From: Nocardia coubleae NBRC 108252
Lineage (GTDB): Bacteria > Actinomycetota > Actinomycetes > Mycobacteriales > Mycobacteriaceae
Direction: 5' to 3'
NCBI RefSeq assembly: GCF_001612805.1
Contig: NZ_BDBD01000010.1
Coordinates: forward strand, 62,001-126,000
DNA: 64,000 bases
Within the stretch, counting starts at the first letter, position 1. Each line of letters starts with the position of its first letter. Below are positions 18,859 through 27,746 of this stretch, piece by piece. The notes beneath the pieces are model-generated. The model saw nothing but the letters and a program-made list of their open reading frames with translations. It did not search any database and was not told the DNA's origin. Made by a program: the position numbers and the translations under genes.

Positions 18859-18983
18859 GAGCGCTGGCGCGCTCGAGTCGGCGGCCCCGCAAGTCCCGAC
18901 GATCAGGCACCGTTGCTTGCTCCTTCGTCGCCTACGCAACGGCGCCTGATCGTCGGGACGGCCGCCGACCGCCGCTTCGCGGC
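18859..18983. repeat. Structured extragenic element with a long imperfect inverted repeat
   Basis: Between glpX and fumC. The main stem pairs 18877-18916 with 18936-18969: a perfect 16-bp core (18893-18908 with 18944-18959, starting GTCCCGAC), an inner CCGTTGC/GCAACGG extension and an outer GTCGGCGGC/GCCGCCGAC extension after a small bulge. Smaller hairpins flank it: GAGCGC/GCGCTC at 18859-18874 and GCCGC/GCGGC at 18971-18983. The spacer holds no ORF with coding character. It could end glpX transcripts or be a dispersed REP-like element. Confidence 0.7.
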
Positions 18984-19127
18984 GATCCCTCCTCGAGGTC
19001 GGGATGTGCGGGGCTGGGAATGCGGTCATGGCGGACTGCGGGTGGTCTCGTTATTCCGCATGACAGTGTGGGATTTTGCGCGGGTGTGGGAGCCCCATTC
19101 CCCGGGTTCTCGTCCTAGTGTCGAGGT

Positions 19128-20534
<1,407 letters not shown>

Positions 20535-20541
20535 GACAGCA

Positions 20542-20575
20542 CGACGGCCGCCACCTTGGAAGGTGGCGGCCGTCG
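20542..20575. terminator. Bidirectional terminator between fumC and the desA2-like gene
   Basis: A 14-bp stem CGACGGCCGCCACC (20542-20555) pairs with 20562-20575 around a six-base loop. It separates two convergent genes. Confidence 0.9.
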
Positions 20576-20585
20576 AGTGAACAGA

Positions 20586-21440
20586 TCAGGCCAGGTGCGC
20601 GAGTTCCGCGCGGGCCTTCTCGCCTTCTTCGCCGAGGTCGGTGCGGGTGAAGATGTTCCAGCGCTGCAGCAGCGGCTTGAACACCAGCTCACCTTCCTTG
20701 GCGGGGTCGTAGATGCCCGCTGCGGCCAGGGCTTCGTCGCTGGAACCGCCGCCGGGCAGGTCGACGTGGGGCACCCGGAAGGCCGCCACCTGGTCGGCGA
20801 TCGCGCGCACACCCTGATCGGGGACCAGATCCAGCGCGGCGGAGACCAGCTCGGCGAAGAACTCGGCCTGCAGCTCGTCGTCGACGGCCAGCTTCTCGGC
20901 CATCGCGGTGACGATCGGGTTCTCACCGAGAGCGGCGGTGTTGCGGTGCCGGATGGCGGCCGCGGCCTCTTCGAAGGCGCAGGTGGCGAGCACGTCGATG
21001 AGGTGCAGCGGCGGCCGGTTGAAGCCGGCGGTCATGTGCGCCATCCGCGCCCGCTCCAGCGCGACGGGGTCGACCGCGCGGGTGAGCATCAGGTAGTTGC
21101 GGAGCATGATCTCGTGGCGGTTCTCCTCGGCCGTCCACCGGCCGACCCAGCGCCACCACGGCCCGGTGCGCAGGTACTTGCCCAGCTCCCGGTGGTAGGA
21201 GGGCAGGTTGTCGGCGACGAGCACGCTCACCGTGAGCGCCAGCTTGGCGGTCTCACTGAGATCGGACTGGTCCGGCGCCCAGTCGGTGCCGCCGAGGAAG
21301 GCGAAGTTGCGCCCGTCCGACCACGGCACGAGGTCGTGCGGTTGCCAACCCTCGGCCGCTTCGATGTGCCGGTTCAGGTTCGTTTCCACCACATCGGCGA
21401 GCGCGTCCAGCAGTTCGCGGTCGGTCAAAGTTTTCTGCAC
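20586..21440 (-). CDS. Acyl-ACP desaturase-like protein (DesA2 type) with altered diiron ligands
   Basis: A 284-residue ferritin-like helical protein homologous to the stearoyl-ACP desaturase family, in the position of desA2 (Rv1094). The first iron motif EENRHE is intact near residue 112, and the glutamate of the third ligand helix is present in TCAFEEAAAAIRHRN. The second E-x-x-H motif, normally D-E-x-R-H, reads VDDELQAEFF, so the bridging Glu is Asp and the His is Gln. A normal two-iron centre therefore looks doubtful. The protein may have low or no desaturase activity, or a different role. It is monocistronic between two terminators. Confidence 0.85.
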   Translation of the reverse strand: MQKTLTDRELLDALADVVETNLNRHIEAAEGWQPHDLVPWSDGRNFAFLGGTDWAPDQSDLSETAKLALTVSVLVADNLPSYHRELGKYLRTGPWWRWVGRWTAEENRHEIMLRNYLMLTRAVDPVALERARMAHMTAGFNRPPLHLIDVLATCAFEEAAAAIRHRNTAALGENPIVTAMAEKLAVDDELQAEFFAELVSAALDLVPDQGVRAIADQVAAFRVPHVDLPGGGSSDEALAAAGIYDPAKEGELVFKPLLQRWNIFTRTDLGEEGEKARAELAHLA

Positions 21441-21466
21441 GCAGCCAACCTAGTACTTCGCCGTCG

Positions 21467-21503
21467 GGCGCGGGGACCTAAGGGGTGAACCGGTCCCCGC
21501 GCC
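21467..21503 (-). terminator. Terminator-like hairpin after the LGFP lipoprotein gene
   Basis: A 12-bp stem GGCGCGGGGACC (21467-21478) pairs with 21492-21503 around a 13-base loop. It follows the stop of the minus-strand lipoprotein gene. It has no U-tract, which is common for actinobacterial hairpin terminators. Confidence 0.7.
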
Positions 21504-21512
21504 GCGGCGCGA

Positions 21513-22130
21513 TTACTTCGGGGTGACGGTGGTCTGGCCGCCGACCCAGGTGATGGTTCCGCCGGTGAAGTCGCTCTGCTTGCCGCCGGGGATGTCCTTC
21601 TCGTCACTGGTCGGGTAGCCGAGGGTGCCGTTGGCGCCGCCGTTCTCCTCCCAGGCCTCACGGATCTCGCCCCACACGATGTGGGCGCCGGTCTCGGGGC
21701 TCCAGTAGACGGTTCCGCCCTCGAAGTCCTGGTACTGGCCGCCGTTGGGGCCCGATTCCTGCGCTTCTTCCGGTGCGCCGAGCGGGCTGGCGGCGCCGCC
21801 CGCCGCGACGTACTTCTTGTAGACCTCGCCGGAGACGGTGATGTCGCCGTTGGGGCCGGAGATGGTGGTCGACTCACCCGCGGCGGTCGCGGTGGCGCTT
21901 CCGGTGCCCTCCCCGGCCCCGGTGGTGGCCGTCGCCGAGCCGTCGGTGTGATCGGCGTGGTCGGTGGTGGTCTCCGAACCCGCCCCGCCGGGCAGGGTGG
22001 TGATCACGCTGGAGACGGCCGAATCGACCTTGTCCTTGTCGTCGTCGCCGCAACCCGCGGCGAGCAGCAGTCCGGTCGCGGCGACCAAGGCGGCGCCTCC
22101 GGCGGCGGTACGTCGAGCGAAGTGGTTCAT
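21513..22130 (-). CDS. LGFP-repeat lipoprotein
   Basis: A 205-residue secreted lipoprotein. The signal peptide ends in the lipobox LLAAGC near residue 27. A Thr/Gly/Ala-rich linker (about 35-95) follows, and then about two LGFP-type repeats (SPLGAPEEAQES..., FEGGTVYWSPETGAHIVWGEI, TLGYPTSDEKDI). LGFP repeats are found in envelope proteins of mycolate-containing actinobacteria and are thought to anchor proteins in the cell wall. ATG 22130 is chosen because GAGAGG sits six bases upstream; an ATG two codons earlier overlaps that site. Likely an envelope-structural protein of unknown partner. Confidence 0.85.
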   Translation of the reverse strand: MNHFARRTAAGGAALVAATGLLLAAGCGDDDKDKVDSAVSSVITTLPGGAGSETTTDHADHTDGSATATTGAGEGTGSATATAAGESTTISGPNGDITVSGEVYKKYVAAGGAASPLGAPEEAQESGPNGGQYQDFEGGTVYWSPETGAHIVWGEIREAWEENGGANGTLGYPTSDEKDIPGGKQSDFTGGTITWVGGQTTVTPK

Positions 22131-22314
22131 ATCCATCCTCTCGCGAGTGGCCCCCCGGGGGCACCGCCCCGGACGTGGAGCCTGGCCGACATCCGCAACG
22201 GCCCGGCAGAACAGTGTTCGCCGAGCCGTTGCTGGAAAGGTGTCGCCGCGGATAATACCCACAGTTCGCCGATATCAAACGGATTCGGGCCGGTGACGCG
22301 GCCCGATTGCCCGA

Positions 22315-23688
22315 TTACGCGTTGGGACCGTACTCCTCGAGCATTTCGGTGACGAGCGCCGCGATCGGCGACCGTTCACTGCGGGTCAGCGTGATGTGCG
22401 CGAAAAGCGGGTGCCCCTTGAGCTTTTCGATCACCGCGGCCACACCGTCGTGCCTGCCGACGCGCAGATTGTCACGCTGAGCCACATCGTGGGTGAGCAC
22501 CACCCGCGATCCGGTCCCGAGCCGGCTCAACACGGTGAGCAGCACATTGCGTTCCAGCGACTGCGCCTCGTCGACGATCACGAACGAATCGTGCAGCGAC
22601 CGGCCGCGGATGTGTGTCAGCGGCAGCACCTCGAGCATGTCGCGGCTGAGCACCTCGTCCATCACCTCGCGGCTGGCCAGCCCGTCGAGCGTGTCGAAAA
22701 CCGCCTGGGCCCAGGGGCCCATCTTCTCGCTCTCCGAACCGGGCAGGTAGCCGAGTTCCTGCCCGCCCACCGCGTACAGCGGACGGAACACCACCACCTT
22801 GCGCTGGGTGCGCCGCTCGAGCACCGCCTCGAGCCCGGCGGTCAGCGCGAGCGCCGACTTACCCGTGCCCGCACGGCCACCCATCGACACGATGCCGATG
22901 CTCTCGTCGAGCAGCAGGTCCAGGGCGATGCGCTGTTCGGCCGAGCGACCGTGCAACCCGAAGGCCTCGCGTTCGCGCACCAGCTGCACTCGCTTGTCGG
23001 CGGTGACCCGGCCGAGCGCGCTGGAGCTGCTGCCCAGCAACCGGATTCCGGTGTGGCAGGGCAGTTCCCGTGCTTCGTCGAGGTCGATCACCGACTCGCT
23101 GTAGAGCTGGTCGATCTGGGAGCCCGCGACATCGAGTTCCACCATGCCGCTCCAGCCGGAGGTGACCACGTCCTGGGCGTGGTATTCGTCGGCCGCCAAG
23201 CCGACCGCGCTGGCCTTCACCCGCAGCGGGATGTCCTTGGAGACCAGCACCACGTCCTCCCCCTCGGCGGAGAAGTTCAGCGCGCAGGCCAGGATGCGGG
23301 AATCGTTGGTCTCGGAGCGGAATCCGGCGGGCAGGACCGAGGCATCGGTGTGGTTGAGCTCCACCTGCAGGGTGCCGCCGTCGGTGCCGATGGGCAGCGG
23401 CTGATCGAGCCTGCCGTGCTGCATGCGCAGGTCGTCGAGCATGCGCAGAGCTTCCCTGGCGAACCAGCCGAGCTCGTGGTGGTGCCGTTTGGCCTCCAGC
23501 TCGCTGATCACGACCAGCGGCAGGACCACCCGATGTTCCCCGAAGCGGGTCACCGCCCAAGGGTCGGACAGCAGGACAGAGGTGTCTACGACGAAAGTCT
23601 TCAGACCGGAACGCGCGGGGCGAGCCCCTTTCTTCGAGGCCGAGGCCGTGTGCATCGCGTGAGCGGAAACGGAGCGTGCAGCAGTCAC
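22315..23688 (-). CDS. phoH2: PhoH-family protein (PIN domain plus ATPase/RNA helicase)
   Basis: A 457-residue two-domain protein. Residues about 30-170 are a PIN RNase domain ([13 protein letters not shown] with the first acidic residue, VISELEAKR, and later acidic residues). Residues about 240-450 are the PhoH ATPase with Walker [14 protein letters not shown], Walker [14 protein letters not shown] and the motif GSRVVLTHD. PhoH2 proteins unwind and cleave RNA. GTG 23688 is used because AAGGAG lies six bases upstream; the ORF to 23775 adds residues without coding character. The homologue is Rv1095. The 5' region has strong hairpins. Confidence 0.92.
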   Translation of the reverse strand: MTAARSVSAHAMHTASASKKGARPARSGLKTFVVDTSVLLSDPWAVTRFGEHRVVLPLVVISELEAKRHHHELGWFAREALRMLDDLRMQHGRLDQPLPIGTDGGTLQVELNHTDASVLPAGFRSETNDSRILACALNFSAEGEDVVLVSKDIPLRVKASAVGLAADEYHAQDVVTSGWSGMVELDVAGSQIDQLYSESVIDLDEARELPCHTGIRLLGSSSSALGRVTADKRVQLVREREAFGLHGRSAEQRIALDLLLDESIGIVSMGGRAGTGKSALALTAGLEAVLERRTQRKVVVFRPLYAVGGQELGYLPGSESEKMGPWAQAVFDTLDGLASREVMDEVLSRDMLEVLPLTHIRGRSLHDSFVIVDEAQSLERNVLLTVLSRLGTGSRVVLTHDVAQRDNLRVGRHDGVAAVIEKLKGHPLFAHITLTRSERSPIAALVTEMLEEYGPNA

Positions 23689-23755
23689 GGTGGGCTCCTT
23701 ATGTGTTCGCACGGCACCCGCACGAACGATCTCGCTGGACCGGTCCGTCCTTGTA

Positions 23756-23815
23756 GGTGGTTTGTCAACCACCACGAGGGCCGGGTGCCGGCCCCCTCGT
23801 ACTGAGCAGCTCAGT
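23756..23815 (-). promoter_or_regulatory. Cluster of hairpins and a palindrome upstream of phoH
   Basis: Three adjacent inverted repeats: GGTGGTT/AACCACC (23756-23773), CGAGGG...CCCTCG with CCGG inner arms (23775-23799), and the perfect palindrome ACTGAGC-A-GCTCAGT (23801-23815). They lie 70-130 bases before the phoH start and could be a structured mRNA leader or operator sites. The 290-bp spacer to the next gene holds no other ORF I can support. Confidence 0.45.
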
Positions 23816-23977
23816 CACGGTCAGGACCTCCCGTACGAATCACACCGACGCGATCCGCATCTTCGACGCTACCGCCGAACCCGCTACGGCGCTGCCGGTC
23901 CGGCCCACGTGTCCGTGAATTCGAGGTTAACCAGCATGGTCGCCGCCGTTCGGCGCGTCGAGCGCTACAGTCGTTGC

Positions 23978-24250
23978 ATGGCCGATGACCAGGATCTGGA
24001 GAAGCTGTCGTCGAAGGAACTGCACGATCGCGCGGTGAAAACGGCCGTGCGGCGCGGCGATGTGAAGTTCCTGTGGGACCTGCTCAAGGCGATTCCCGCG
24101 GCCCAGGCCGAGGCGGGCGATCTGGGTGAGAGCGAGGCCGACATCAAGTACGTGCTGCCGATGCTCGACGACTACATCCACGCGGGCGACGGCAAGATCG
24201 CCGAAGTCCTGCGCCCCACCTACCTGGACTATCTACGCAAACACCAGTAG
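23978..24250 (+). CDS. Small conserved hypothetical helical protein
   Basis: A 90-residue protein with strong coding character, starting at ATG 23978. It is acidic and helical, with KELHDRAVKTAVRRGDVKFLWDLLKAIPAAQAEAG, then YVLPMLDDYIHAGDGKIAEVLRP and a terminal TYLDYLRKHQ. No signal peptide, membrane segment or cysteine is seen. I do not recognise a named family. It lies divergently from phoH and ends one base before the convergent epoxide-hydrolase-like gene. Confidence 0.75.
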   Translation: MADDQDLEKLSSKELHDRAVKTAVRRGDVKFLWDLLKAIPAAQAEAGDLGESEADIKYVLPMLDDYIHAGDGKIAEVLRPTYLDYLRKHQ

Positions 24251-24251
24251 G

Positions 24252-24665
24252 TCAGCGGCGGGTGAGCGCCTTGGCCACCCCGACGATCGTGCCGCGCAGC
24301 ACATTGCCCTTGCTGAAGTGGTCGTCCCACAACACGATCCGCCCCGCGCGGATCTCGAAGGTGCCGGTGACCCAGAACCCGATGCGCACCGGCCCGAACC
24401 GCAGATAGTCGGTGCGGTCGGTGAGCACGATGTCGCCGTCGGCGGCGATGTGGTGCATCTCGGCCCAGAAGCCGAGCGCCGGACGGTCCAGGCCGCGCAA
24501 CACCATGGCGACCCGGTCCTTGCCCCGGATCGTCGGCAGCGAGGTGTTCTTCCAGACGATCTCCGGATCGAGGAGTTCCAGCGCCTCGTCGACCGCGTCG
24601 ATCTCGAGTGCGGCGAAGAATTCGCGCACCACGGTGACGGCGGGTTCGGGGAGTTCCTCGGTCAT
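24252..24665 (-). CDS. Limonene-1,2-epoxide hydrolase-like protein
   Basis: A 137-residue SnoaL/LEH-fold protein. The catalytic triad of limonene epoxide hydrolase (Arg-Asp...Asp) is matched by TDRTDYLRF near residue 85 and by VLWDDHFSKG near 115, and the N terminus has the usual VREFFAALE helix. Such enzymes open small epoxides without a covalent intermediate; similar proteins in M. tuberculosis (Rv2740 type) act on lipid or sterol epoxides. It is followed upstream by a TetR gene in the same direction, with nine bases between them, so the two may be co-transcribed. Substrate unknown. Confidence 0.85.
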   Translation of the reverse strand: MTEELPEPAVTVVREFFAALEIDAVDEALELLDPEIVWKNTSLPTIRGKDRVAMVLRGLDRPALGFWAEMHHIAADGDIVLTDRTDYLRFGPVRIGFWVTGTFEIRAGRIVLWDDHFSKGNVLRGTIVGVAKALTRR

Positions 24666-24674
24666 GGTGTGAGC

Positions 24675-25397
24675 CTAGGACTTCGGCGGCTCGTGGGCCA
24701 GAGCGGCGCGGCGATCGATCAGGGCGGCGATGCCGTCGAGGATGCGGTCGATGCCGAAATCGAGGGCGTTGTCGCGGCCGTCGGCGGCCGCTTCCTCGGC
24801 GAAGGCGGCGCGGACCCGCGGGTAGCGCTCGGCGGCGGCGGTCATCATCTGGGTGAATTGGTCGGTGAAGTGATCCGCCTGCTCGCCTGCCGGGACCTGC
24901 TGGGCAAGGCCGCGAGCGTGGCTGTTGAGCAGGACGATGGTGTCGAGCTGCTCCGGGCCGCTGAGCCCGGTGTGCGCCAGCGCGGTCAGCGCCGATTCGG
25001 TCCAGGCCATCTCGTTCGGGCCGAAGGGGCGAAGACCACGGGCGAGGTCGATGGTCCAGGGATGGGCGCGGTAGCTGTCATGGATGGCGTTGGCCCAGCT
25101 TCTCAGCGCCGCTCGCCAATCCTGCTGCACAGCTGAGATCTTCGGGGGTTCGCCGATGGCTTCGTCGAGCATGAGCGCCGTCAGTTGCTCCTTGCCGGGG
25201 ACGTACCGGTAGAGCGACATCTTGGTGAAGCCGAGGCGCTGCGCCAGGCGCTGCATCGACAGCGCGGCGAGCCCTTCGGCGTCGGCCAGCGCGATCGCCT
25301 CGCCGACGATCCGGTCGAGGGTGAGCGCGGGTTTGGGCCCCCGGGTCGGACGCTGAACGGTGCCCCACAGCAGCTCGACGGTGGTCGGTGACGGCAT
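24675..25397 (-). CDS. TetR-family regulator with TetR_C-type ligand domain
   Basis: A 240-residue regulator. The HTH is at residues about 28-70 (LALADAEGLAALSMQRLAQRLGFTKMSLYRYVPGK), the version seen in TetR/TetR_C proteins that respond to tetracycline-like or aromatic ligands. The C-terminal domain includes RAHPWTIDLARGLRPFGPNEMAWTESAL. It is divergent from an FAD monooxygenase, and the spacer carries repeats suitable as operators, so it most likely represses that enzyme. The epoxide-hydrolase-like gene lies directly downstream of it. Ligand unknown. Confidence 0.88.
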   Translation of the reverse strand: MPSPTTVELLWGTVQRPTRGPKPALTLDRIVGEAIALADAEGLAALSMQRLAQRLGFTKMSLYRYVPGKEQLTALMLDEAIGEPPKISAVQQDWRAALRSWANAIHDSYRAHPWTIDLARGLRPFGPNEMAWTESALTALAHTGLSGPEQLDTIVLLNSHARGLAQQVPAGEQADHFTDQFTQMMTAAAERYPRVRAAFAEEAAADGRDNALDFGIDRILDGIAALIDRRAALAHEPPKS

Positions 25398-25434
25398 CGG
25401 CCCTCCTTTCGCGCCCAGGATACCGGCGATTTGC

Positions 25435-25518
25435 GTCCACCGGAAACAGATCTTGACGCAGAAACAGTGTCCTCCGTACTCTATTTTGTGTCCGGCGGAA
25501 ACAGATTACGGCGGACAC
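25435..25518. promoter_or_regulatory. Promoter and operator region for the TetR/FAD-monooxygenase divergon
   Basis: TTGACG (25453-25458), an 18-bp spacer and TACTCT (25477-25482) form a plausible plus-strand promoter. GTGTCCG (25488-25494) and CGGACAC (25512-25518) make an inverted repeat at its start point. GGAAACAGAT occurs twice as a direct repeat (25442-25451 and 25497-25506). These are good TetR operator candidates. Confidence 0.55.
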
Positions 25519-25537
25519 TGATCCCGAGGAGGCTTTC

Positions 25538-26725
25538 ATGCCCAATCAGACCGTCCTCATCTCCGGCGCGAGCATCGCCGGGCCCGCCCTCGCCTACTGG
25601 CTGAATCGGTACGGCTTCGCCGTCACCGTTGCCGAGCGCGCCGCCGCGTTGCGGCCCGGCGGTCAGGCCGTCGACTTCAAGGACGGCGTCCACTTGGAGG
25701 TGCTGAAGCGGATGGGCATCCTCGACGCGGTGCGTGCGCGCCGCACCGGCACCACCGACCTGGTCTTCGTCGACGCCGACGACCATGAATTGGCAGTCTT
25801 GTCAGGCGATTTCACCGGAGGCGCACTCGAGATACTGCGCGGCGACTTGGCCGCTGTCTTGTACGAACAGACCAGGGACACAGTGGAATACGTTTTCGGC
25901 GATACCGTCACCGCGCTGCGTGAGACCGACTCCGGCGTGCATGTCGAGTTCGAGAGCGCTGCTGCTCGCACGTTCGATCTCGTGGTCGGCGCGGATGGAA
26001 TCCATTCGCGGGTACGACGTTTGGCCTTCGGTCCGGAATCGGACTTCGTCACTCACCTCGGCTACTACTACTGCGTGGCAGGGGCGAGCCGCTGGGCCGA
26101 CAAGTCGGCGCCGCGCGAGCGGGCCGAAGGGTACGCCCACAATGTGCCAGGGAAACTGGCCGTCGACGGTGGCGCGAAAGCGCAGCAGATGTACATGTTC
26201 GCCTACCCTGAACTCGACTACTCGCGCACCGACACATCGACCCAACGTCGCATCCTCCGTGCGGCTTTCGCCGATGTGGGCTGGCATGTTCCACGCATGC
26301 TCGCCGAGCTCGACGAGCTGGACGAGGTCTACCTCGACTCGATCAGCCAGGTCCGGATGAACGGCACCTACACCCGTGGCCGCGTCGCCCTGCTCGGTGA
26401 CGCCGCCTACGGCAATACCCTGGCCGGCTTCGGCACCGGCCTCGCACTCGTCGGTGCCTACGTCCTCGCCGGTGAGCTCGCCTCGGCCGCAGGTGATCAC
26501 GAGGCCGCGTACCGTGCCTACAACCGGATCATGAAGCGCTACGCCAAAATCGCGGGGAACTCCAACACCGGCCCATTTCTGGCCCCGAAAACCGCGGTAG
26601 GCATCAAGGCCCGCAACTGGTTCCTCGGCTCCCGCTTGTTCGGGCTGATGCTGAAGTACGGCGACAAGGCGGCCAACGACGTCGACCTCGTCGACTACTC
26701 GCGATCGGCCCGGAACAGGGCTTGA
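25538..26725 (+). CDS. FAD-dependent monooxygenase (PHBH/TetX-like class A)
   Basis: A 395-residue single-component flavin monooxygenase. The N-terminal FAD-binding Rossmann motif is ISGASIAGPALAYWL, the DG motif is VVGADGIHSRVRR, and the GD motif is GRVALLGDAAYGNTLAGFGTGLAL. These define group A aromatic hydroxylases, which use NAD(P)H and O2. The best-known relatives hydroxylate phenolics or inactivate drugs such as tetracycline or rifampicin. Divergence from a TetR_C-type regulator makes xenobiotic-induced expression likely. AGGAGG lies at 25528-25533, close before ATG 25538. The actual substrate is not deducible. Confidence 0.9.
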   Translation: MPNQTVLISGASIAGPALAYWLNRYGFAVTVAERAAALRPGGQAVDFKDGVHLEVLKRMGILDAVRARRTGTTDLVFVDADDHELAVLSGDFTGGALEILRGDLAAVLYEQTRDTVEYVFGDTVTALRETDSGVHVEFESAAARTFDLVVGADGIHSRVRRLAFGPESDFVTHLGYYYCVAGASRWADKSAPRERAEGYAHNVPGKLAVDGGAKAQQMYMFAYPELDYSRTDTSTQRRILRAAFADVGWHVPRMLAELDELDEVYLDSISQVRMNGTYTRGRVALLGDAAYGNTLAGFGTGLALVGAYVLAGELASAAGDHEAAYRAYNRIMKRYAKIAGNSNTGPFLAPKTAVGIKARNWFLGSRLFGLMLKYGDKAANDVDLVDYSRSARNRA

Positions 26726-26752
26726 CCTGGAGTGCACTCCAGGTCATAGGCT
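26722..26752 (+). promoter_or_regulatory. MerR-type promoter with 22-bp palindrome before the LLM oxidoreductase
   Basis: A perfect 22-bp palindrome (26724-26745, arm GACCTGGAGTG) lies between TTGACC (26722-26727) and TAGGCT (26747-26752). The spacer is 19 bp, the long spacing used by MerR-family activators. The -35 overlaps the stop codon of the monooxygenase gene. The predicted start point coincides with the ATG at 26759, so the transcript would be leaderless. Confidence 0.7.
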
Positions 26753-26758
26753 CGGCGC

Positions 26759-27742
26759 ATGAGCATTCGTCTCGGTTACCAGATGCCCAATTTCAGCAAC
26801 ACCGCCTCGGTCCGCGAGCTGTTCCCCACGGTCGTCGCGCAGGCGAGGGAAGCGGAAGCGGCCGGCTTCGACGCCGCCTTCGTGATGGACCACTTCTATC
26901 AGCTGCCGTTGATCGGCCCGCCCGACGCGCCGATGCTCGAGGCGTACTCCGCGCTCTCCGCGCTGGCAACGGCTACCGACCGAATCCAATTGTCCGCCTT
27001 GGTAACCGGCAACACCTACCGCAACCCGGCGCTGCTCGCCAAGACGGTGACCACCCTCGACGTGGTCAGCGGTGGACGCGCGGTGCTCGGCATCGGGGCA
27101 GGCTGGTTCGAGCTCGAACACCAGCAGTACGGCTTCGAATTCGGCACGTTCACCGAACGTTTCGAGCGCCTCGACGAGGCATTGCAGATCATCACGCCCA
27201 TGCTGCGCGGACAGCGGCCCACCTTCGACGGCAAGTGGTACCGCACCGAGAACGCGATCAACGAGCCGCGCCTGCGCGACGACCTGCCGATCCTGCTCGG
27301 CGGCGGCGGTGAGAAGAAGACCTTCGGCCTGGCCGCGCGTTTCGGCGACCACCTCAACATCATCTGCAACGCCTCGGAGCTGCCGCGCAAGGTGGACGCG
27401 TTGCGACAGCGATGCGCGGAAGTCGATCGTGACCCCGCCACCCTCGAGACCAGTTTCCTCGCGTTCGTCATCGCCGACGAGGACGGCGACCGGGCCCGCA
27501 AGATCCAGGCCGACATGATGTCGCAGGTCGGGATCGACGTGGCAGCGATGAGCGAGGCGGAGCGCCGCGAGAGCGTCGTCGACCGTCAGTTCGTCGGCAC
27601 ACCGGACGATGTCGCCGAACAGATCAAGGACCGGGTGCTCGATCAGGGCATCGACGGAGTCATCGTGAACATGGTCGCCAACGGCCACGAGCCGGGCATG
27701 GTCGAGGCGGTCGGCCGCGCTCTGCTTCCGCTGGTGAAATGA
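26759..27742 (+). CDS. LLM-class (F420- or FMN-dependent) oxidoreductase
   Basis: A 327-residue luciferase-like TIM-barrel protein. Conserved parts are EAAGFDAAFVMDHFYQLP, TDRIQLSALVTGNTYRNPALLAKTVTTLDVVSGGRAVLGIGAGWFE and HQQYGFEFGTFTERFERLDEAL, which are typical of F420-dependent members in actinobacteria. The C-terminal KDRVLDQGIDGVIVNM segment completes the barrel. No ribosome binding site precedes ATG 26759, consistent with a leaderless mRNA from the MerR-type promoter. It follows the FAD monooxygenase by 33 bp. Cofactor choice and substrate are inferred only from the family. Confidence 0.88.
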   Translation: MSIRLGYQMPNFSNTASVRELFPTVVAQAREAEAAGFDAAFVMDHFYQLPLIGPPDAPMLEAYSALSALATATDRIQLSALVTGNTYRNPALLAKTVTTLDVVSGGRAVLGIGAGWFELEHQQYGFEFGTFTERFERLDEALQIITPMLRGQRPTFDGKWYRTENAINEPRLRDDLPILLGGGGEKKTFGLAARFGDHLNIICNASELPRKVDALRQRCAEVDRDPATLETSFLAFVIADEDGDRARKIQADMMSQVGIDVAAMSEAERRESVVDRQFVGTPDDVAEQIKDRVLDQGIDGVIVNMVANGHEPGMVEAVGRALLPLVK

Positions 27743-27746
27743 GCCG

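Noticed and set aside
18843..19127. A coding gene between glpX and fumC
   Set aside because: The only ORF is broken by the inverted repeat and has no homology-like features.
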